Assembly (NCBI GenBank): GCA_001870995.2
Contig: MLAV02000020.1
Coordinates: 1-64,000 of the forward strand
DNA length: 64,000 nucleotides
Reading direction: 5' to 3'
Source: Chitinophaga sp. CB10
GTDB taxonomy: Bacteria > Bacteroidota > Bacteroidia > Chitinophagales > Chitinophagaceae
The first letter of the stretch is position 1; every line of letters starts with the position of its first letter. The notes beneath the pieces were generated by a model. The model saw only the letters and a list, made by a program, of their open reading frames with translations, searched no databases and had not been told where the DNA came from. This document shows, piece by piece, positions 17,107 to 27,002 of this stretch. The translations under genes and the position numbers were made by a program.

Positions 17107-18183
17107 TTATGAGAGTTTAGAAATAATTATTGTTTCAAACCATTCTCGTATGACCTGCCATGCCGCAGGATCGAAATCTCCTTGCAATTGCGGTAATTCC
17201 TGGTTGGTGCAGGAATTACATTTCAGGAACAGGTGGTTTAACCCCGGCAAAACTTTCGTTTGTACGTGATAGTTACCTGCTGCATGTAAGGTGTTTTTGA
17301 TATTGGACAGGTTAGGGCCTGCGGGCACCATGATGTCTTTATCGCCATTTAAAGCCAGTACAGGGACTTTTATTTGCTGCAGGTACTTCTCCGGAGCGTA
17401 CCTGATATGCCACTGATACCAGCGGCCAGTTGCGTGGGTAATGTAGGACTCCAGAAAGAAGCGCATATGATCCTCCTGCCCTGCTTTATCCGCTGCATAA
17501 GCGCTGTCATCCGCATGTTTCCATGCAGCATAGGTACTGCGGAGCCTGGCTTCCAGCTTTTCCGTACAGGCGTAGGCGTAAACGGTATCAAACATCCGGG
17601 TGGTAATTGTGCGGTGCCTGTTTTTATCATAGGGAGAGATAGGAGCGGCTTCAATCAACGCGTTATTCTGATATTTCAACGCATCTACCCCGCTTACTGC
17701 CAGTCCGGCCAAAGTGACGAGAAAAGCTACGTCCTTTGAGGACGCTGCTGCGATGATGGCAGCAGCGCCGCCTTCGCTGTGCCCCAGGAGCCCGACATTA
17801 TCAATACGGGGCTGCGCTTTTAAAAACCGTACCGCCGCGAGCGCATCCATTGCAAAATCCTCCGTAGTAGCCGTTTCATAGACCCCGTTGGTTTTGCCAG
17901 TCCCCCGGTCGTCCGTTCTCAGCACTGCTACTCCCAGCGCGACGAGTGAATCCGCGAGGGCTTTGAACATCTTATGGCCAGCCATGGTACCATCACGGTC
18001 CTGTTTGCCGGTGCCGCTCAGTAAGATCACCGCCGGCACCTTTGCCTTTCCCGCCGGCATAGTTAAGGTACCGGCAAAACGGATACTGTCTTCATTGTTA
18101 AAATACACTTCCCGGCTTGCCTGTGCGTTTGCCTTGTTCATACAAAGCCAGGCAAGCAATGCACATACGATCCCTTTTTTCAT
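17107..18183 (-). CDS. Exported alpha/beta hydrolase (dienelactone hydrolase/esterase type)
   Basis: 358 residues with signal peptide MKKGIVCALLAWLCMNKANA. Alpha/beta-hydrolase core: VPAVILLSGTGKQDRDG (oxyanion region), VLRTDDRGTGKTNG, nucleophile elbow GHSEGG (Ser about 155), acid region LALNGDKDIMVP (Asp about 294) and a late His in LPGLNHLFLKC. The LSGTGKQDRDG and GHSEGG pattern is that of the serine aminopeptidase/S9-like secreted hydrolases of Bacteroidota; substrate unknown. Its ATG overlaps the stop of the TlpA-like gene (ATGA), so it is translationally coupled as the last gene of the ECF-FecR-SusCD-TlpA operon and probably processes what that system imports. Confidence 0.8.
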   Translation of the reverse strand: MKKGIVCALLAWLCMNKANAQASREVYFNNEDSIRFAGTLTMPAGKAKVPAVILLSGTGKQDRDGTMAGHKMFKALADSLVALGVAVLRTDDRGTGKTNGVYETATTEDFAMDALAAVRFLKAQPRIDNVGLLGHSEGGAAAIIAAASSKDVAFLVTLAGLAVSGVDALKYQNNALIEAAPISPYDKNRHRTITTRMFDTVYAYACTEKLEARLRSTYAAWKHADDSAYAADKAGQEDHMRFFLESYITHATGRWYQWHIRYAPEKYLQQIKVPVLALNGDKDIMVPAGPNLSNIKNTLHAAGNYHVQTKVLPGLNHLFLKCNSCTNQELPQLQGDFDPAAWQVIREWFETIIISKLS

Positions 18184-20159
18184 CCTTCTTTCTTCAGGAG
18201 TTCAATAATGAATGCGATTTCGTCCGCCAGGGCGCTGGGACTGCCATTGTAGCCACTTCCCAGCCAGCGGATCATACCATGCCGGTCAATGATAAACTTT
18301 GCAGGAATGCCGGAAAAGCCCATTCCTCCTACATAGTTTTTGTAGGTATCATCCAGCTGTTCCGATCCTTTGCTCCTGGCGTCAATCAGGACATTCATGT
18401 TGAAATGCTTTTCCTGCAGGAACTTTTTGATCTCTTCCCTGAACCCTGGCTTGGTTTCCTGGGTGGCAATAAAATAAAAGGCAACACTATCATCATTTTT
18501 ATAATGGTCCACCACCATCTGCATGCCTGGCATTGCCGCTTTACAAGGCGCGCACCAGGTAGCCCAGAAGTCGAGTACGACAATCTTTCCTTTCAGCTTT
18601 GCCAGGTCCACCGTACCTCCGCCGAGCTGCTCCAGTTTGAAGGGCGGCGCGGTTTTGCGGATCATGTGCGCCAGGATGGCTTCCCGCTCTTTGTTCAGCA
18701 CCTCCGTGCTTTTAAGTCCCTGGAACCAGGCGTCAAAACCTTTATCATTTTTATGTTTGGCCACATAATCCTTCTTCAGCAGCGCAATGATCTCCGGGCT
18801 GGCGCCGTTGTTGTGCGTCGCATTTTCCGCTATTTGCAAAGCTTCATTTGTGCGGCCGGCGGCATCCAGCAGTACGGCATATTGACTCAGAAAGTCAGGG
18901 CGCTGAGCCAGTGGCTGGTCCTTTACCTTCTCCATCCATTGCAATGCTTCCTTAACCTGGCCTTTCTGCTGCAGGAGGCTGGCGTGGCCCATGTACGCAG
19001 GTACAGCCAGCGATAATACATACTGCTTCCATTGCAGCGGGCTATAAGCCTGGCTGTATTCCCCGCGTTTGTGATACGCATAGTTTTCGATATAATTCAC
19101 CAATTGGGTGGAATAAGGAAAAGCTTCTTCCGGCTTCAGCTGGTTGTGGGACAAAGCGCCCATTATCAGCAGCCGGTGAAACTCCGTCAGGCAGACCAGC
19201 GGCGCATGGGCCATCATATCATCCAGCGCTTTCAGCGAAGGGTTGAGGCGCATGCGTTCGTACACCACGCTCCTGTAAACCTTTGAATAGTACAGGTCCG
19301 TTATATCAGTTTGCAGGTCTTCAAATTTTTCCAGCGGAAATTTCTTCACGAATGCATCCCAGCGTTCCAGCCGGCGTTTACTATCATGGAACATTTCTTT
19401 AATGGCTTCATCCCTTGCGGTAATGCCATCCGGATATTTTCCGATAATGAGCCGGTTGACGGAATCCGCTGCGCGCTTGTCGCCCAGCAAGTTCAGGTAA
19501 GCTTTGCTGATATTTCGCATATCCGTTTCCGTTATATCCTTTACTCCGCTCAGGGCGGCAATTTCCCGGCGGATTATGGGGGCTGCGCTATCCCCCCGAT
19601 AGGCTTTCACCAGTTCCATAGCGCCGTAGAAAATATTGCGGCGGCTTTGCGGGAAATACTTTAACTCCGTATTCATCCAGAAAACGCCCACTTCGCTGCT
19701 GATCCGGGCGGAATCTTCCACGGCCACACGGGCCACGGGATGCGTGTCCGCCGCGCGCAAGGTAGCCCAGGCGTAATACGAAGCAGGCATTTGGCGGCCG
19801 GCACTATCAAACAACATCGTGGAGTAGGTTAGTTTTCCACCTTTATCCGTTTGGCCGTTGGCGGTGAAATCCACTACCATAAACGCAGCTCTTTCAGGCA
19901 GGCGGTATTTGCCTATCCAGCCGCTATCTGTCATTTTCATCCGTACATCGTCCGCCATCCACTGATTGCCGGCGTACACCCATACGACGCCATTTACCGG
20001 CGCCAGGCCTTTCAGCGCGGTATGCTCCGGGTTATAGTATATCTGTACGGTATCGCCGCCAACGGGCTTTTCGGGCAGAAATTTAACATTGGATTGCGCG
20101 AGGCTGCGCCCTGTTGTCAGGACCAGGGGGAGCAGCAGCGCTTTAAAGTACTTGTTCAT
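18180..20159 (-). CDS. Large TlpA-like thioredoxin-domain protein of SusCD locus A
   Basis: 659 residues from ATG 20159 (MNKYFKALLLPLVLTTGRSLAQ, a signal peptide); an in-frame upstream start exists but lacks a signal sequence. Residues about 30-500 are helical and beta-rich with no catalytic motif seen. Residues 510-659 form a TlpA/AhpC-type thioredoxin domain with FKLEQLGGGTVDLAKLKGKI, the redox motif WCAPC (about residue 532-536) and GIPAKFIIDRHG (cis-Pro loop). Likely a periplasmic disulfide reductase that works with the adjacent SusCD importer. The leader contains a 15-nt sequence AAACGGAAACCATGC (20164-20178, minus) forming a 3-codon mini-ORF whose TGA overlaps this ATG; the same leader is found before the RND gene. 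Confidence 0.8.
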   Translation of the reverse strand: MNKYFKALLLPLVLTTGRSLAQSNVKFLPEKPVGGDTVQIYYNPEHTALKGLAPVNGVVWVYAGNQWMADDVRMKMTDSGWIGKYRLPERAAFMVVDFTANGQTDKGGKLTYSTMLFDSAGRQMPASYYAWATLRAADTHPVARVAVEDSARISSEVGVFWMNTELKYFPQSRRNIFYGAMELVKAYRGDSAAPIIRREIAALSGVKDITETDMRNISKAYLNLLGDKRAADSVNRLIIGKYPDGITARDEAIKEMFHDSKRRLERWDAFVKKFPLEKFEDLQTDITDLYYSKVYRSVVYERMRLNPSLKALDDMMAHAPLVCLTEFHRLLIMGALSHNQLKPEEAFPYSTQLVNYIENYAYHKRGEYSQAYSPLQWKQYVLSLAVPAYMGHASLLQQKGQVKEALQWMEKVKDQPLAQRPDFLSQYAVLLDAAGRTNEALQIAENATHNNGASPEIIALLKKDYVAKHKNDKGFDAWFQGLKSTEVLNKEREAILAHMIRKTAPPFKLEQLGGGTVDLAKLKGKIVVLDFWATWCAPCKAAMPGMQMVVDHYKNDDSVAFYFIATQETKPGFREEIKKFLQEKHFNMNVLIDARSKGSEQLDDTYKNYVGGMGFSGIPAKFIIDRHGMIRWLGSGYNGSPSALADEIAFIIELLKKEG

Positions 20160-20178
20160 AATAGCATGGTTTCCGTTT
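20156..20178 (-). promoter_or_regulatory. Leader mini-ORF motif overlapping the TlpA-like start codon
   Basis: The minus strand reads AAACGGAAACCATGC then TATTATGAAC. The first ATG opens a frame of three codons (M L L) whose TGA stop (20158-20156) overlaps the ATG (20159-20157) of the TlpA-like gene. The same 15-mer and the same stop/start overlap precede the RND pump gene at 41257. Inferred role: translational coupling or initiation enhancer. Confidence 0.5.
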
Positions 20179-20188
20179 GCCGGGGCCA

Positions 20189-21541
20189 CTACCTTGGATT
20201 CTGTTCCAAAGCGGGGTTCAGCTGAATATTGTAAGCAGGAATTGGAAATACGTAGCGGTTGCTGCCCGGCGTCAGCGTGGTGGACTGGCCGGTGGCCAAG
20301 TCCGTACGGGTGAGCGATTGGGCAAAAGCTGCTTCGCTTGAAAGGCGTTTCATATCAAACCACCGCAGGCATTTGAAGCAAAGCTCCCGCCTTCTTTCCG
20401 CGATCACCTTCCGCAATGCGTCGTCCTTATCTGTAGCAGTTAACGCTATATAGTCCGCAGCGGCAAAGCGCTTCTGGCGCAAGGTATTGATGGTAGCTAT
20501 TGCAGCCGCCGCATCGCCGGCACGGGCCTGCGTCTCCGCCTTGATCAGCAGCATTTCAGGCACACCGGGGCCGATGTTGCGGGTTTCATAATTGATGCTT
20601 TCCACTTTATTGGTGCGGTAAGTAACGCCACCATTTACATAATCCGTTGTAAAGAGGGTATAGCGCAGGTCCTTTTTGTCGTACAGCGCCAGCAGGCTGC
20701 TGCTCAGGACCTGCATGGCGCCGTAAGTATGGCTGGCGCCTGCCTTTTTGGAAAGGATAATTTCAGGGTTATCCAGCCGTAACGGCACGGCCGTAATCTT
20801 CGCCAGGTCGATCAGCTGATGCTGTAAAGCCAGGGCGCTGTCCGCATACAATCCTGCTTCCGTATATTTCCCCATTTGCAGGTACACGCGTGCAAACAAA
20901 GCATAGGCGCCGGCTTTGGAAGGGTAGATATTATGAGTGTTCAACGGTGGCAGGTCCGGGATAGCAGCTTGCAGATCGCTGATAACGAGGTCATACACTG
21001 CTTTTACGTTGGTGCGTACCGGTGTGATGCTAACGTCCGCCGCGGTAATTAGCGGTACGCCGGGGTCGGTAGCGCTGGTAGCTTCATTATACTGTTTACC
21101 ATATTCGTTTACCAGTGTGAAATAGCTATATGCGCGGTGTACGCGGGCTTCCGCTACCAATTGTTTTTTCTGGGAGATGGTACCGCCGCTGCTCTTCATC
21201 ACATCCTGGATGACCAGGTTAGCGGGGTATAAAGCCGCATAGGACAAACGCCAATCGGGATCCGCTGTATTTACATCAAAGAATTGCTCCGACCACGTGT
21301 AGGCGCGCAGGTTAGCTGCGCCCAGGGACTGTTGCAGCTGCAAGGTATTATATTCCGCATCGTCCGAAGTAAAGTCCGGTATGTCTACGGAGCGCTCCAA
21401 TAGCTCCATGTTGTTCATCAGGTAGCGGTAATTCACATAATCCCCCGGGGTGAGCGCGCCTTCCGTTTTTATATTGGTATAGTTACTACAGCTTTGCAGC
21501 AGGGCAGCGGCCAGGAGTAAGCATATTTGAATCTTTTTCAT
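20189..21541 (-). CDS. SusD/RagB-family surface lipoprotein (locus A)
   Basis: 450 residues from ATG 21541 (MKKIQICLLLAAALLQSC, lipobox LQSC). Carries the SusD layout: N-terminal lipoprotein region, alpha-helical TPR core (VAEARVHRAYSYFTLVNEYG; AYALFARVYLQMGKYTEA) and the C-terminal signature RRRELCFKCLRWFDMKRL with YVFPIPAYNIQLNPALEQNP, typical for the family. It caps the SusC barrel of the previous gene, which ends 19 bp upstream, and captures the substrate on the cell surface. This pair is not accompanied by glycoside hydrolases, so the ligand is more likely peptide-like or a small molecule than a polysaccharide (inference). Confidence 0.9.
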   Translation of the reverse strand: MKKIQICLLLAAALLQSCSNYTNIKTEGALTPGDYVNYRYLMNNMELLERSVDIPDFTSDDAEYNTLQLQQSLGAANLRAYTWSEQFFDVNTADPDWRLSYAALYPANLVIQDVMKSSGGTISQKKQLVAEARVHRAYSYFTLVNEYGKQYNEATSATDPGVPLITAADVSITPVRTNVKAVYDLVISDLQAAIPDLPPLNTHNIYPSKAGAYALFARVYLQMGKYTEAGLYADSALALQHQLIDLAKITAVPLRLDNPEIILSKKAGASHTYGAMQVLSSSLLALYDKKDLRYTLFTTDYVNGGVTYRTNKVESINYETRNIGPGVPEMLLIKAETQARAGDAAAAIATINTLRQKRFAAADYIALTATDKDDALRKVIAERRRELCFKCLRWFDMKRLSSEAAFAQSLTRTDLATGQSTTLTPGSNRYVFPIPAYNIQLNPALEQNPR

Positions 21542-21560
21542 TAATCTGGTTGTTTGCTGG

Positions 21561-24500
21561 TTAGAAACGAACATTCAGGGAAAAGCTGTAAGAGGCTGAT
21601 GGCGGCACTTTCAGGTTACGGATGGAAGGTGGAAAATCCGGATCGTACCCAAGGTCATTCTTTGCCCATATCATCGCCAGGTTGCGGCCGGCGGCTGATA
21701 CGGAAAGCCCTTTCACCGGCAGCCGGCGGAAGGCGCTTACCGGCACATCGTAGGTAAGCGATACTTCCCGGAGGCGGATATGATCACCGGGCAGCACATT
21801 GATATCGGCATTGGCGAAGCGGACCAATCCTGTACCGCTGTTGCCGGTTATTCCAGGCACATTGGTGCTGGCTTCGTCGCCGGGCTTGCGCCAGCGGTCC
21901 GCCGTAATGTCAATGTAATCCAGCACTGTGAGTCCATACCTGCCGGGATAGTCCGTAGGTACGGGGCGCTGGAACACGTAACCCATTTTGTAAGTAGCCA
22001 TGATGTAGAGGGACAGCCCTTTGTATTTCAGCGTGGTGGCGAGGCTTCCGTAATATTCAGGCGTGATGCGCCCTGCCAGTTTCAGCGCATCGATGGATGT
22101 GACGGACTGGTAGATACTCAGCGTATCCCCTTTCGCACCCAGGATCAGCGGGCTGCCGTTCTTATCCAATCCCGCATAACGGAATACAAACAGGTAATCC
22201 GTTGGATATCCTTTGATAGGCCCGCCGCTCATACCGGCAGACTGCAGCAGGCTATTGGTCACATTATAACGGGCATCCGTTACCTTATTGGTATTATAGG
22301 AGAAATTGAAGCGCGCGGACCATTCAAAATCTTTCCTGCGCATCATCACGCCGCCAATACCAATGTCAATCCCCTTGCCGCTCAGCGAGGAAGTGTTGCG
22401 GGTCAGGTTGTCGAAACCGAGGGTATTATCAATTGGGAAGAGGGCAAAGAGGTCCGTTCCTTTCTTGTAATAATATTCCAGCGTGCCGTTTAAGCGGTTA
22501 TTAAACAGGGCAAAGTCGATGCCTGCATTGTAAACGCCCGTCTGTTCCCAACGCAGGGTAGGATTAGCCGGCGCCAGGAAACCTGCATACGGATCATACG
22601 GCGGCGCATAGGCGCTTGTGATCAGGTATATCTGGTCGTAAGGCAGGGCGGAAGAACTGATATTCCCGTTGATGCCATAGGTTGCCCGCACGGTGAGGCT
22701 GCTCAGCCAGGAAACAGATTGCAGGAAATCTTCGCGGGAAGCGGCCCAGGATATACCGGTGGACCAGAAGGGACGCGCCCTGAATTCTTTTGCCAGCCCA
22801 AAGTTGTTATAATCATCATATCGCGCACTCCCGGAGAGGGTGTATTTCCCAAGGTAGGTATAGGAGAAATTACCGAGGTACGAGAGGAATCTCTTTCTTT
22901 TATTGGAATAGGTAAATGGGTTGTACAGCGTCTGATAAGCGCCATCCACGGTGATGTACGGCGTTACGAAGTCCACCGGTTTACTCATTTGCGTAGCAGG
23001 ATTAAAACCATAAACGGTATTCCCGTACAAGCCATCGATGGTTTGCCGCGCTTCCATACCTGCCAGCGCATTGACCTGGTGCCGGTTGTTGAAGTTACGG
23101 TCGTAATTCAGCTGTCCGCGCAGGCTGTAATTATTCTTTGAATAATCGTTGGTGCGCATGACGCCGCCTAACGGTATCCCATATACGAGTTTTCCGTTTG
23201 CGCCAACGGAGGTAGCGCTGTTGATCAGGTTGCGGGTATAATAGGTGCTATCATTGTAATAGATCTTATTATTACTGGAAGCCCGTTCCACCATGTACTG
23301 GGCGTTAAAGGAAAGCCCTTTATACAAGGGGATGTTTACACCCAGCGTAGCAGCATAGTTTGCTTCGTTGGTTGTATTATCATTATTGGCGAGCTCGTTG
23401 AGGTAGTTGTACCGCCAGGGCAGGTAGCCTTTTGCTTCCAGTTGATCGAGGCGGCCGGAGTAGTAGTTGCGGGAGTAATCCACACTCTTACCGTTGTCAT
23501 CAACCAGCTGGTCATAAGGCATCAGGGGCGAATAGCCGCGGGCATAAGCGCCGTAGCCTACATTGCCAGTGCTGAAGCGAAACCAGCTTCCCCGGAGGTT
23601 GGCGGAAAGGGTAATGTTTTTGAAGAACTTAAAGTCCTGGTTAACGGAAAGGGTCATACGCTCTCCGAAGTTGCCTTTGGTGCTGGTATTTTCCCGGTCG
23701 TATGCGCCGGAGATAAAGTAGGTGTGCCGGTCGGTACCGCCTTGTATATTTACATCGTAGTGTTGCGTGGAGGCAGGCTGCAACAGGTAGTCCATCACCT
23801 GGCGGCGGGAGTCCCGCCCTTTGAGCACGCTGAAAGCGCTATCCAGCTGGGCCTGTGTCACCTCTCCCCGCTTGAGCCGGAACATCCAGTCTACCGCCTG
23901 GCTCATAGGTACCTGGGAACTTCCGGTCAAACTTTTCGAATCCCGGATAAATCCTTTATTAACCAGTTCCTGCTCATAGTCGATCATTTGCGCGGCGTTC
24001 ATGAGCGGCAGCGCATAGAGCCGTGGTTTCCCATTTGTGCTGGCCCCTGCGGTGAAGGATATTTGCGGCGTTCCGTTTTGGGATTTACCTTTTTTAGTGG
24101 TGATTACGATTACCCCGGAGGAGGCCCTTGCGCCCCAGATAGAGGCAGCCGCGGCATCTTTCAGGAATGTGATCTGTTCTACATCGGCGGGGTTGATAGT
24201 ACGGATATCCATTTCAGAAGGGAAGCCATCTATCACTACCAGCGGCTTGTTGTTAACGCCGTTATTGCTGAGGGTAGATGTCCCCCTGATGTTGATGGAA
24301 TAGCTATTGTTTCCCTGCACGTCGCCGGCGAGGTTGGAATATACGAAGCTGTTATCTGATTCCGTGAGGTTCAGCTGTACCCCGGGCACCTGCCCTTCCA
24401 GGCGATGCAGTACGTTGGGCACGGGTATTTTTTCCAGGTCTTTAGCGGTCACTACGCCGAAGGAGCCGGTAGCGCGTTCTTTAGGCAGGTTGACGTAACC

Positions 24501-25124
24501 GGTGGAAACTACTTCCACCTGTTTGAGGTTACCTACCCGCTCTTTCAGCTCTACGTCCACCTGGCGGGAGCCGCCCAGCATGACGTTCCTGTTTTCGAAG
24601 CCCAGGCTGGAAAAGGACAGCATGGTTTCTGTTTCCGGCAGCTGGATGAAGTATTCGCCATTATCGTTGGTGAAGGCCATCTTTTTAGAATCGATGCCAT
24701 AGATGGAAGCGCCGGGAATGCCCTGTTTTTCGCGGTTGGTAACCCGCCCGCTGATAGTGCGGACGGCGTTACCGGTTACGATGGTCACTTCTATGCGCTT
24801 GTCTGCCGGCTTGGCATCCGTGCGTTTTTTGATCAGGACGTTGTTGCCTTTGATCGTGTATTGCAGCCCGGTATTTTCCAACAGTTTAGAGAGTGCATTG
24901 CCGAGCGTTTCATTATCGCAATCGAACTGAATTGCTGGCAATCCTTCCAGCTCTTTGGACTGGTACCCAAAGTATTTGCCTGTTTGCAGCTGCATTTGCC
25001 GCAGCACCTCTTTTACGGTGGTTTTGTTCAGGTGCAGCGTCACCCTTGCATCGTTGGTCTGGGCAGGCAAGGCATAGTTCAGGCATAGCAATGCCAGTAG
25101 CACTACAACAATTTTTCTTGTCAT
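21561..25124 (-). CDS. SusC/RagA-family TonB-dependent transporter with STN domain (locus A)
   Basis: 1187 residues. Order: signal peptide (MTRKIVVVLLALLCLNYALPAQ), STN domain (25-105, VTLHLNKTTVKEVLRQMQLQ), carboxypeptidase-regulatory-like domain (125-200, ISGRVTNREKQGIPGASIYG), TonB plug (210-350: VNLPKERATGSFGVV; SINIRGTSTLSN; LVVIDGFPSEMDI; FLKDAAAASIWGARASSGVIVITTKKG), then a 22-strand barrel ending in YSFSLNVRF with the terminal aromatic residue. The STN domain is what contacts FecR in sigma-regulator signalling, matching the FecR and ECF genes directly upstream. Imports the ligand presented by the SusD partner using TonB energy. Confidence 0.95.
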   Translation of the reverse strand: MTRKIVVVLLALLCLNYALPAQTNDARVTLHLNKTTVKEVLRQMQLQTGKYFGYQSKELEGLPAIQFDCDNETLGNALSKLLENTGLQYTIKGNNVLIKKRTDAKPADKRIEVTIVTGNAVRTISGRVTNREKQGIPGASIYGIDSKKMAFTNDNGEYFIQLPETETMLSFSSLGFENRNVMLGGSRQVDVELKERVGNLKQVEVVSTGYVNLPKERATGSFGVVTAKDLEKIPVPNVLHRLEGQVPGVQLNLTESDNSFVYSNLAGDVQGNNSYSINIRGTSTLSNNGVNNKPLVVIDGFPSEMDIRTINPADVEQITFLKDAAAASIWGARASSGVIVITTKKGKSQNGTPQISFTAGASTNGKPRLYALPLMNAAQMIDYEQELVNKGFIRDSKSLTGSSQVPMSQAVDWMFRLKRGEVTQAQLDSAFSVLKGRDSRRQVMDYLLQPASTQHYDVNIQGGTDRHTYFISGAYDRENTSTKGNFGERMTLSVNQDFKFFKNITLSANLRGSWFRFSTGNVGYGAYARGYSPLMPYDQLVDDNGKSVDYSRNYYSGRLDQLEAKGYLPWRYNYLNELANNDNTTNEANYAATLGVNIPLYKGLSFNAQYMVERASSNNKIYYNDSTYYTRNLINSATSVGANGKLVYGIPLGGVMRTNDYSKNNYSLRGQLNYDRNFNNRHQVNALAGMEARQTIDGLYGNTVYGFNPATQMSKPVDFVTPYITVDGAYQTLYNPFTYSNKRKRFLSYLGNFSYTYLGKYTLSGSARYDDYNNFGLAKEFRARPFWSTGISWAASREDFLQSVSWLSSLTVRATYGINGNISSSALPYDQIYLITSAYAPPYDPYAGFLAPANPTLRWEQTGVYNAGIDFALFNNRLNGTLEYYYKKGTDLFALFPIDNTLGFDNLTRNTSSLSGKGIDIGIGGVMMRRKDFEWSARFNFSYNTNKVTDARYNVTNSLLQSAGMSGGPIKGYPTDYLFVFRYAGLDKNGSPLILGAKGDTLSIYQSVTSIDALKLAGRITPEYYGSLATTLKYKGLSLYIMATYKMGYVFQRPVPTDYPGRYGLTVLDYIDITADRWRKPGDEASTNVPGITGNSGTGLVRFANADINVLPGDHIRLREVSLTYDVPVSAFRRLPVKGLSVSAAGRNLAMIWAKNDLGYDPDFPPSIRNLKVPPSASYSFSLNVRF

Positions 25125-25158
25125 TTCGTACTTTAGTTGGTTGATGTAAAAGAGTAGT

Positions 25159-26193
25159 CTAATAAACTACGAAACCATTATTGGTTCTGGCGTACTTAGC
25201 ATTTGCCAGGTCACATAAAATCTCAAGGGCACTCTCAATAGATGTGTTCTTCTGAAATCCTGTAGTTAAGAGCAGGTTGGCCAACCCGGGATTATTAAGT
25301 TTTATTTCAGTTCCATAAAAGACCTGAAGATCTTTCAGGATATCCTGCAATGATTCATCATTAAAGCCGATATCGCCCGACTGCCATGCGGCGATGGTTA
25401 CTTCAGAGGCGGGGCGGCGGGTAACTACGCCGGTTTCCAGCTGCAGGCGCATTTCCTGGCCTTTTTCCAGGGTGGAGAGTTCCTGCTGCGCCCGGGTCAC
25501 TTTTACCTTTCCGGATACCACTGATACGATGGCCTGGGAGCGGCCTGGGTATGCCTTGATGTTGAAGGAAGTGCCCAGTACGGTAGTTTTCATGCCGCCG
25601 GCGGAGTGGATCACAAAAGGCCATTCCGCGGCATTGGCCACTTCGAAGAAGGCTTCCCCTTCCAGGTACACCTCGCGCTGGCGTTGATCAAAAGTATCCG
25701 GGTAACGGATCTCTGTGGCGGCATTGAGGGTGATGCGGGTACTGTCGGACAGGACGATCACCTTTTTTTCGTTGTTGGCGGTATGAATGGTAGTGGTGGC
25801 CGCGATGACAGATACTTTGCCGGTATCGGCGTTCAGCGCCAGGGATGGCGCGGACTGCCGGTGTTGCGTCAGCAGCCATGCGGCGGCGGCAACGCCTATG
25901 ATGGCGGCGGCAGCGGCCGTACGGATCAGGAGCTTACGGACCGGCGTTATTTTTCGTGTACGCGTACCCGGTATTTCCGGAAGGCTGATATCTCCCCTAA
26001 AATTAACAAAAGCCCCGGCAGGGGTTTCCGCCTTCACCTGCCGGTACAGCTCATCCAGCAAGGATTGCAGCGCTTCGTCATCCTTATGCTGCGCATAAAG
26101 ATCAAAAAACTCGTTCCTTTCCTCCTCCGTACATTTGCCGGAGGTATAGCGTTCGAATAGCTGTTTAAATCGTTCCTGGTTCAAGTTGTCCAT
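25159..26193 (-). CDS. FecR-family anti-sigma factor (locus A)
   Basis: 344 residues. A cytoplasmic N-terminal segment (1-85) that binds the sigma factor, one transmembrane helix (about 88-108, RTAAAAAIIGVAAAAWLL), and the periplasmic FecR domain (VIVLSDSTRITLNAATEIRY; REVYLEGEAFFEVA; FVIHSAGGMKTTVLGTSFNIKAYP) with the C-terminal DUF4974 (DESLQDILKDLQVFYGTEI). Receives the signal from the STN domain of the SusC 34 bp downstream and controls the ECF sigma encoded 84 bp upstream. Confidence 0.95.
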   Translation of the reverse strand: MDNLNQERFKQLFERYTSGKCTEEERNEFFDLYAQHKDDEALQSLLDELYRQVKAETPAGAFVNFRGDISLPEIPGTRTRKITPVRKLLIRTAAAAAIIGVAAAAWLLTQHRQSAPSLALNADTGKVSVIAATTTIHTANNEKKVIVLSDSTRITLNAATEIRYPDTFDQRQREVYLEGEAFFEVANAAEWPFVIHSAGGMKTTVLGTSFNIKAYPGRSQAIVSVVSGKVKVTRAQQELSTLEKGQEMRLQLETGVVTRRPASEVTIAAWQSGDIGFNDESLQDILKDLQVFYGTEIKLNNPGLANLLLTTGFQKNTSIESALEILCDLANAKYARTNNGFVVY

Positions 26194-26277
26194 TTGTTTT
26201 TTCTGGGAGATGCAATGGCCGCATCCGGTAGTAAGACGATTGTAAAAAGGGGAAGTCCTATCGGGGGAGAAAAAAAA

Positions 26278-26829
26278 TCAGAAAAATTTTATCTGGCCCG
26301 CTACCACCTTCCGGAGATAGCTGAGGGCAGCCGTTAACTGATTTTTTACAGTAGACGGGGATATGTGCAGCTCTTCCGCTATTTCGTTGCGGGAACGGCC
26401 TTCCACCTGGCTAAGTTGGTAGATCAGGCGGCGCTGGGGCGGCAATTGGTTAATAGCTTCTGCCAGGGCAATTTCGTACTCTTTGGCAGCAATGGTGTCA
26501 AATGCATTGGCATCTTCCCATTCCCTTCCATTGAAATAATCCGCGCGCAGCTTACGGTCGTTCGCCAGCTGCCGCAGTACGTCCAGCACTTTATTGCGCA
26601 CCATCCGATAGAGGTAATCCTCCATGTTTTTTATTTCATGGAATTGGCCGCGGATGGACCATAGTTTTATAAACACTTCCTGGATAATATCCCGGGCGAG
26701 GAGTTCTGACTGAACGGTTTTGAGCGCGAAGTAGTACAGGGAATTTTCGTACAGCCGGAAGTAGCCGGTAAACTGCTGAAGCAGTTCCTTCTCATCCGCT
26801 GTATGTATTATTTTTCCCAAAGTCAGCAC
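26278..26829 (-). CDS. ECF RNA polymerase sigma factor (locus A)
   Basis: 183 residues with a GTG start at 26829. Region 2 contains DIIQEVFIKLWSIRGQF and YLYRMVRNKVLDVLRQ; region 4 contains LPPQRRLIYQLSQVEGRSRN followed by the helix-turn-helix EIAEELHISPSTVKNQL. Belongs to the ECF type that is paired with FecR in Bacteroidota. Probably activates the promoter of its own locus (SusC, SusD, TlpA, hydrolase) when the SusC ligand is bound. A TAnnTTTG element lies close upstream. Confidence 0.93.
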   Translation of the reverse strand: MLTLGKIIHTADEKELLQQFTGYFRLYENSLYYFALKTVQSELLARDIIQEVFIKLWSIRGQFHEIKNMEDYLYRMVRNKVLDVLRQLANDRKLRADYFNGREWEDANAFDTIAAKEYEIALAEAINQLPPQRRLIYQLSQVEGRSRNEIAEELHISPSTVKNQLTAALSYLRKVVAGQIKFF

Positions 26830-26842
26830 TTATTAGTCGGAT

Positions 26843-26850
26843 CAAAACTA
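26843..26850 (-). promoter_or_regulatory. TAnnTTTG -7 element upstream of the ECF sigma gene of locus A
   Basis: Minus-strand TAGTTTTG matches TAnnTTTG exactly. It lies 13 nt before the GTG start at 26829, leaving a very short leader. No TTG is found at the expected -33 distance. Confidence 0.4.
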
Positions 26851-26965
26851 ATTAAAAAATCAGGATTTTTTGAAAAACCTGCAAAAAAGAAGGGATTTAA
26901 TACTGATTGATATAATATAAATAGGATACAGTAGATTTTCGTTAACGGGGCCGGGAATGTTACCT

Positions 26966-26986
26966 GTCCCACCCTGCGGGCGGGAC
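26966..26986 (-). terminator. GC-rich hairpin at the end of SusCD locus B
   Basis: Minus strand GTCCCGCCC GCA GGGTGGGAC forms a 9-bp stem with one G-U pair and a 3-nt loop, 16 nt past the stop of the TlpA-like gene at 27003. There is no U tract after it, so it may act as an RNA 3-prime stabiliser or a factor-dependent terminator. Confidence 0.45.
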
Positions 26987-27002
26987 AAGTAAGCGCTTAC
27001 CA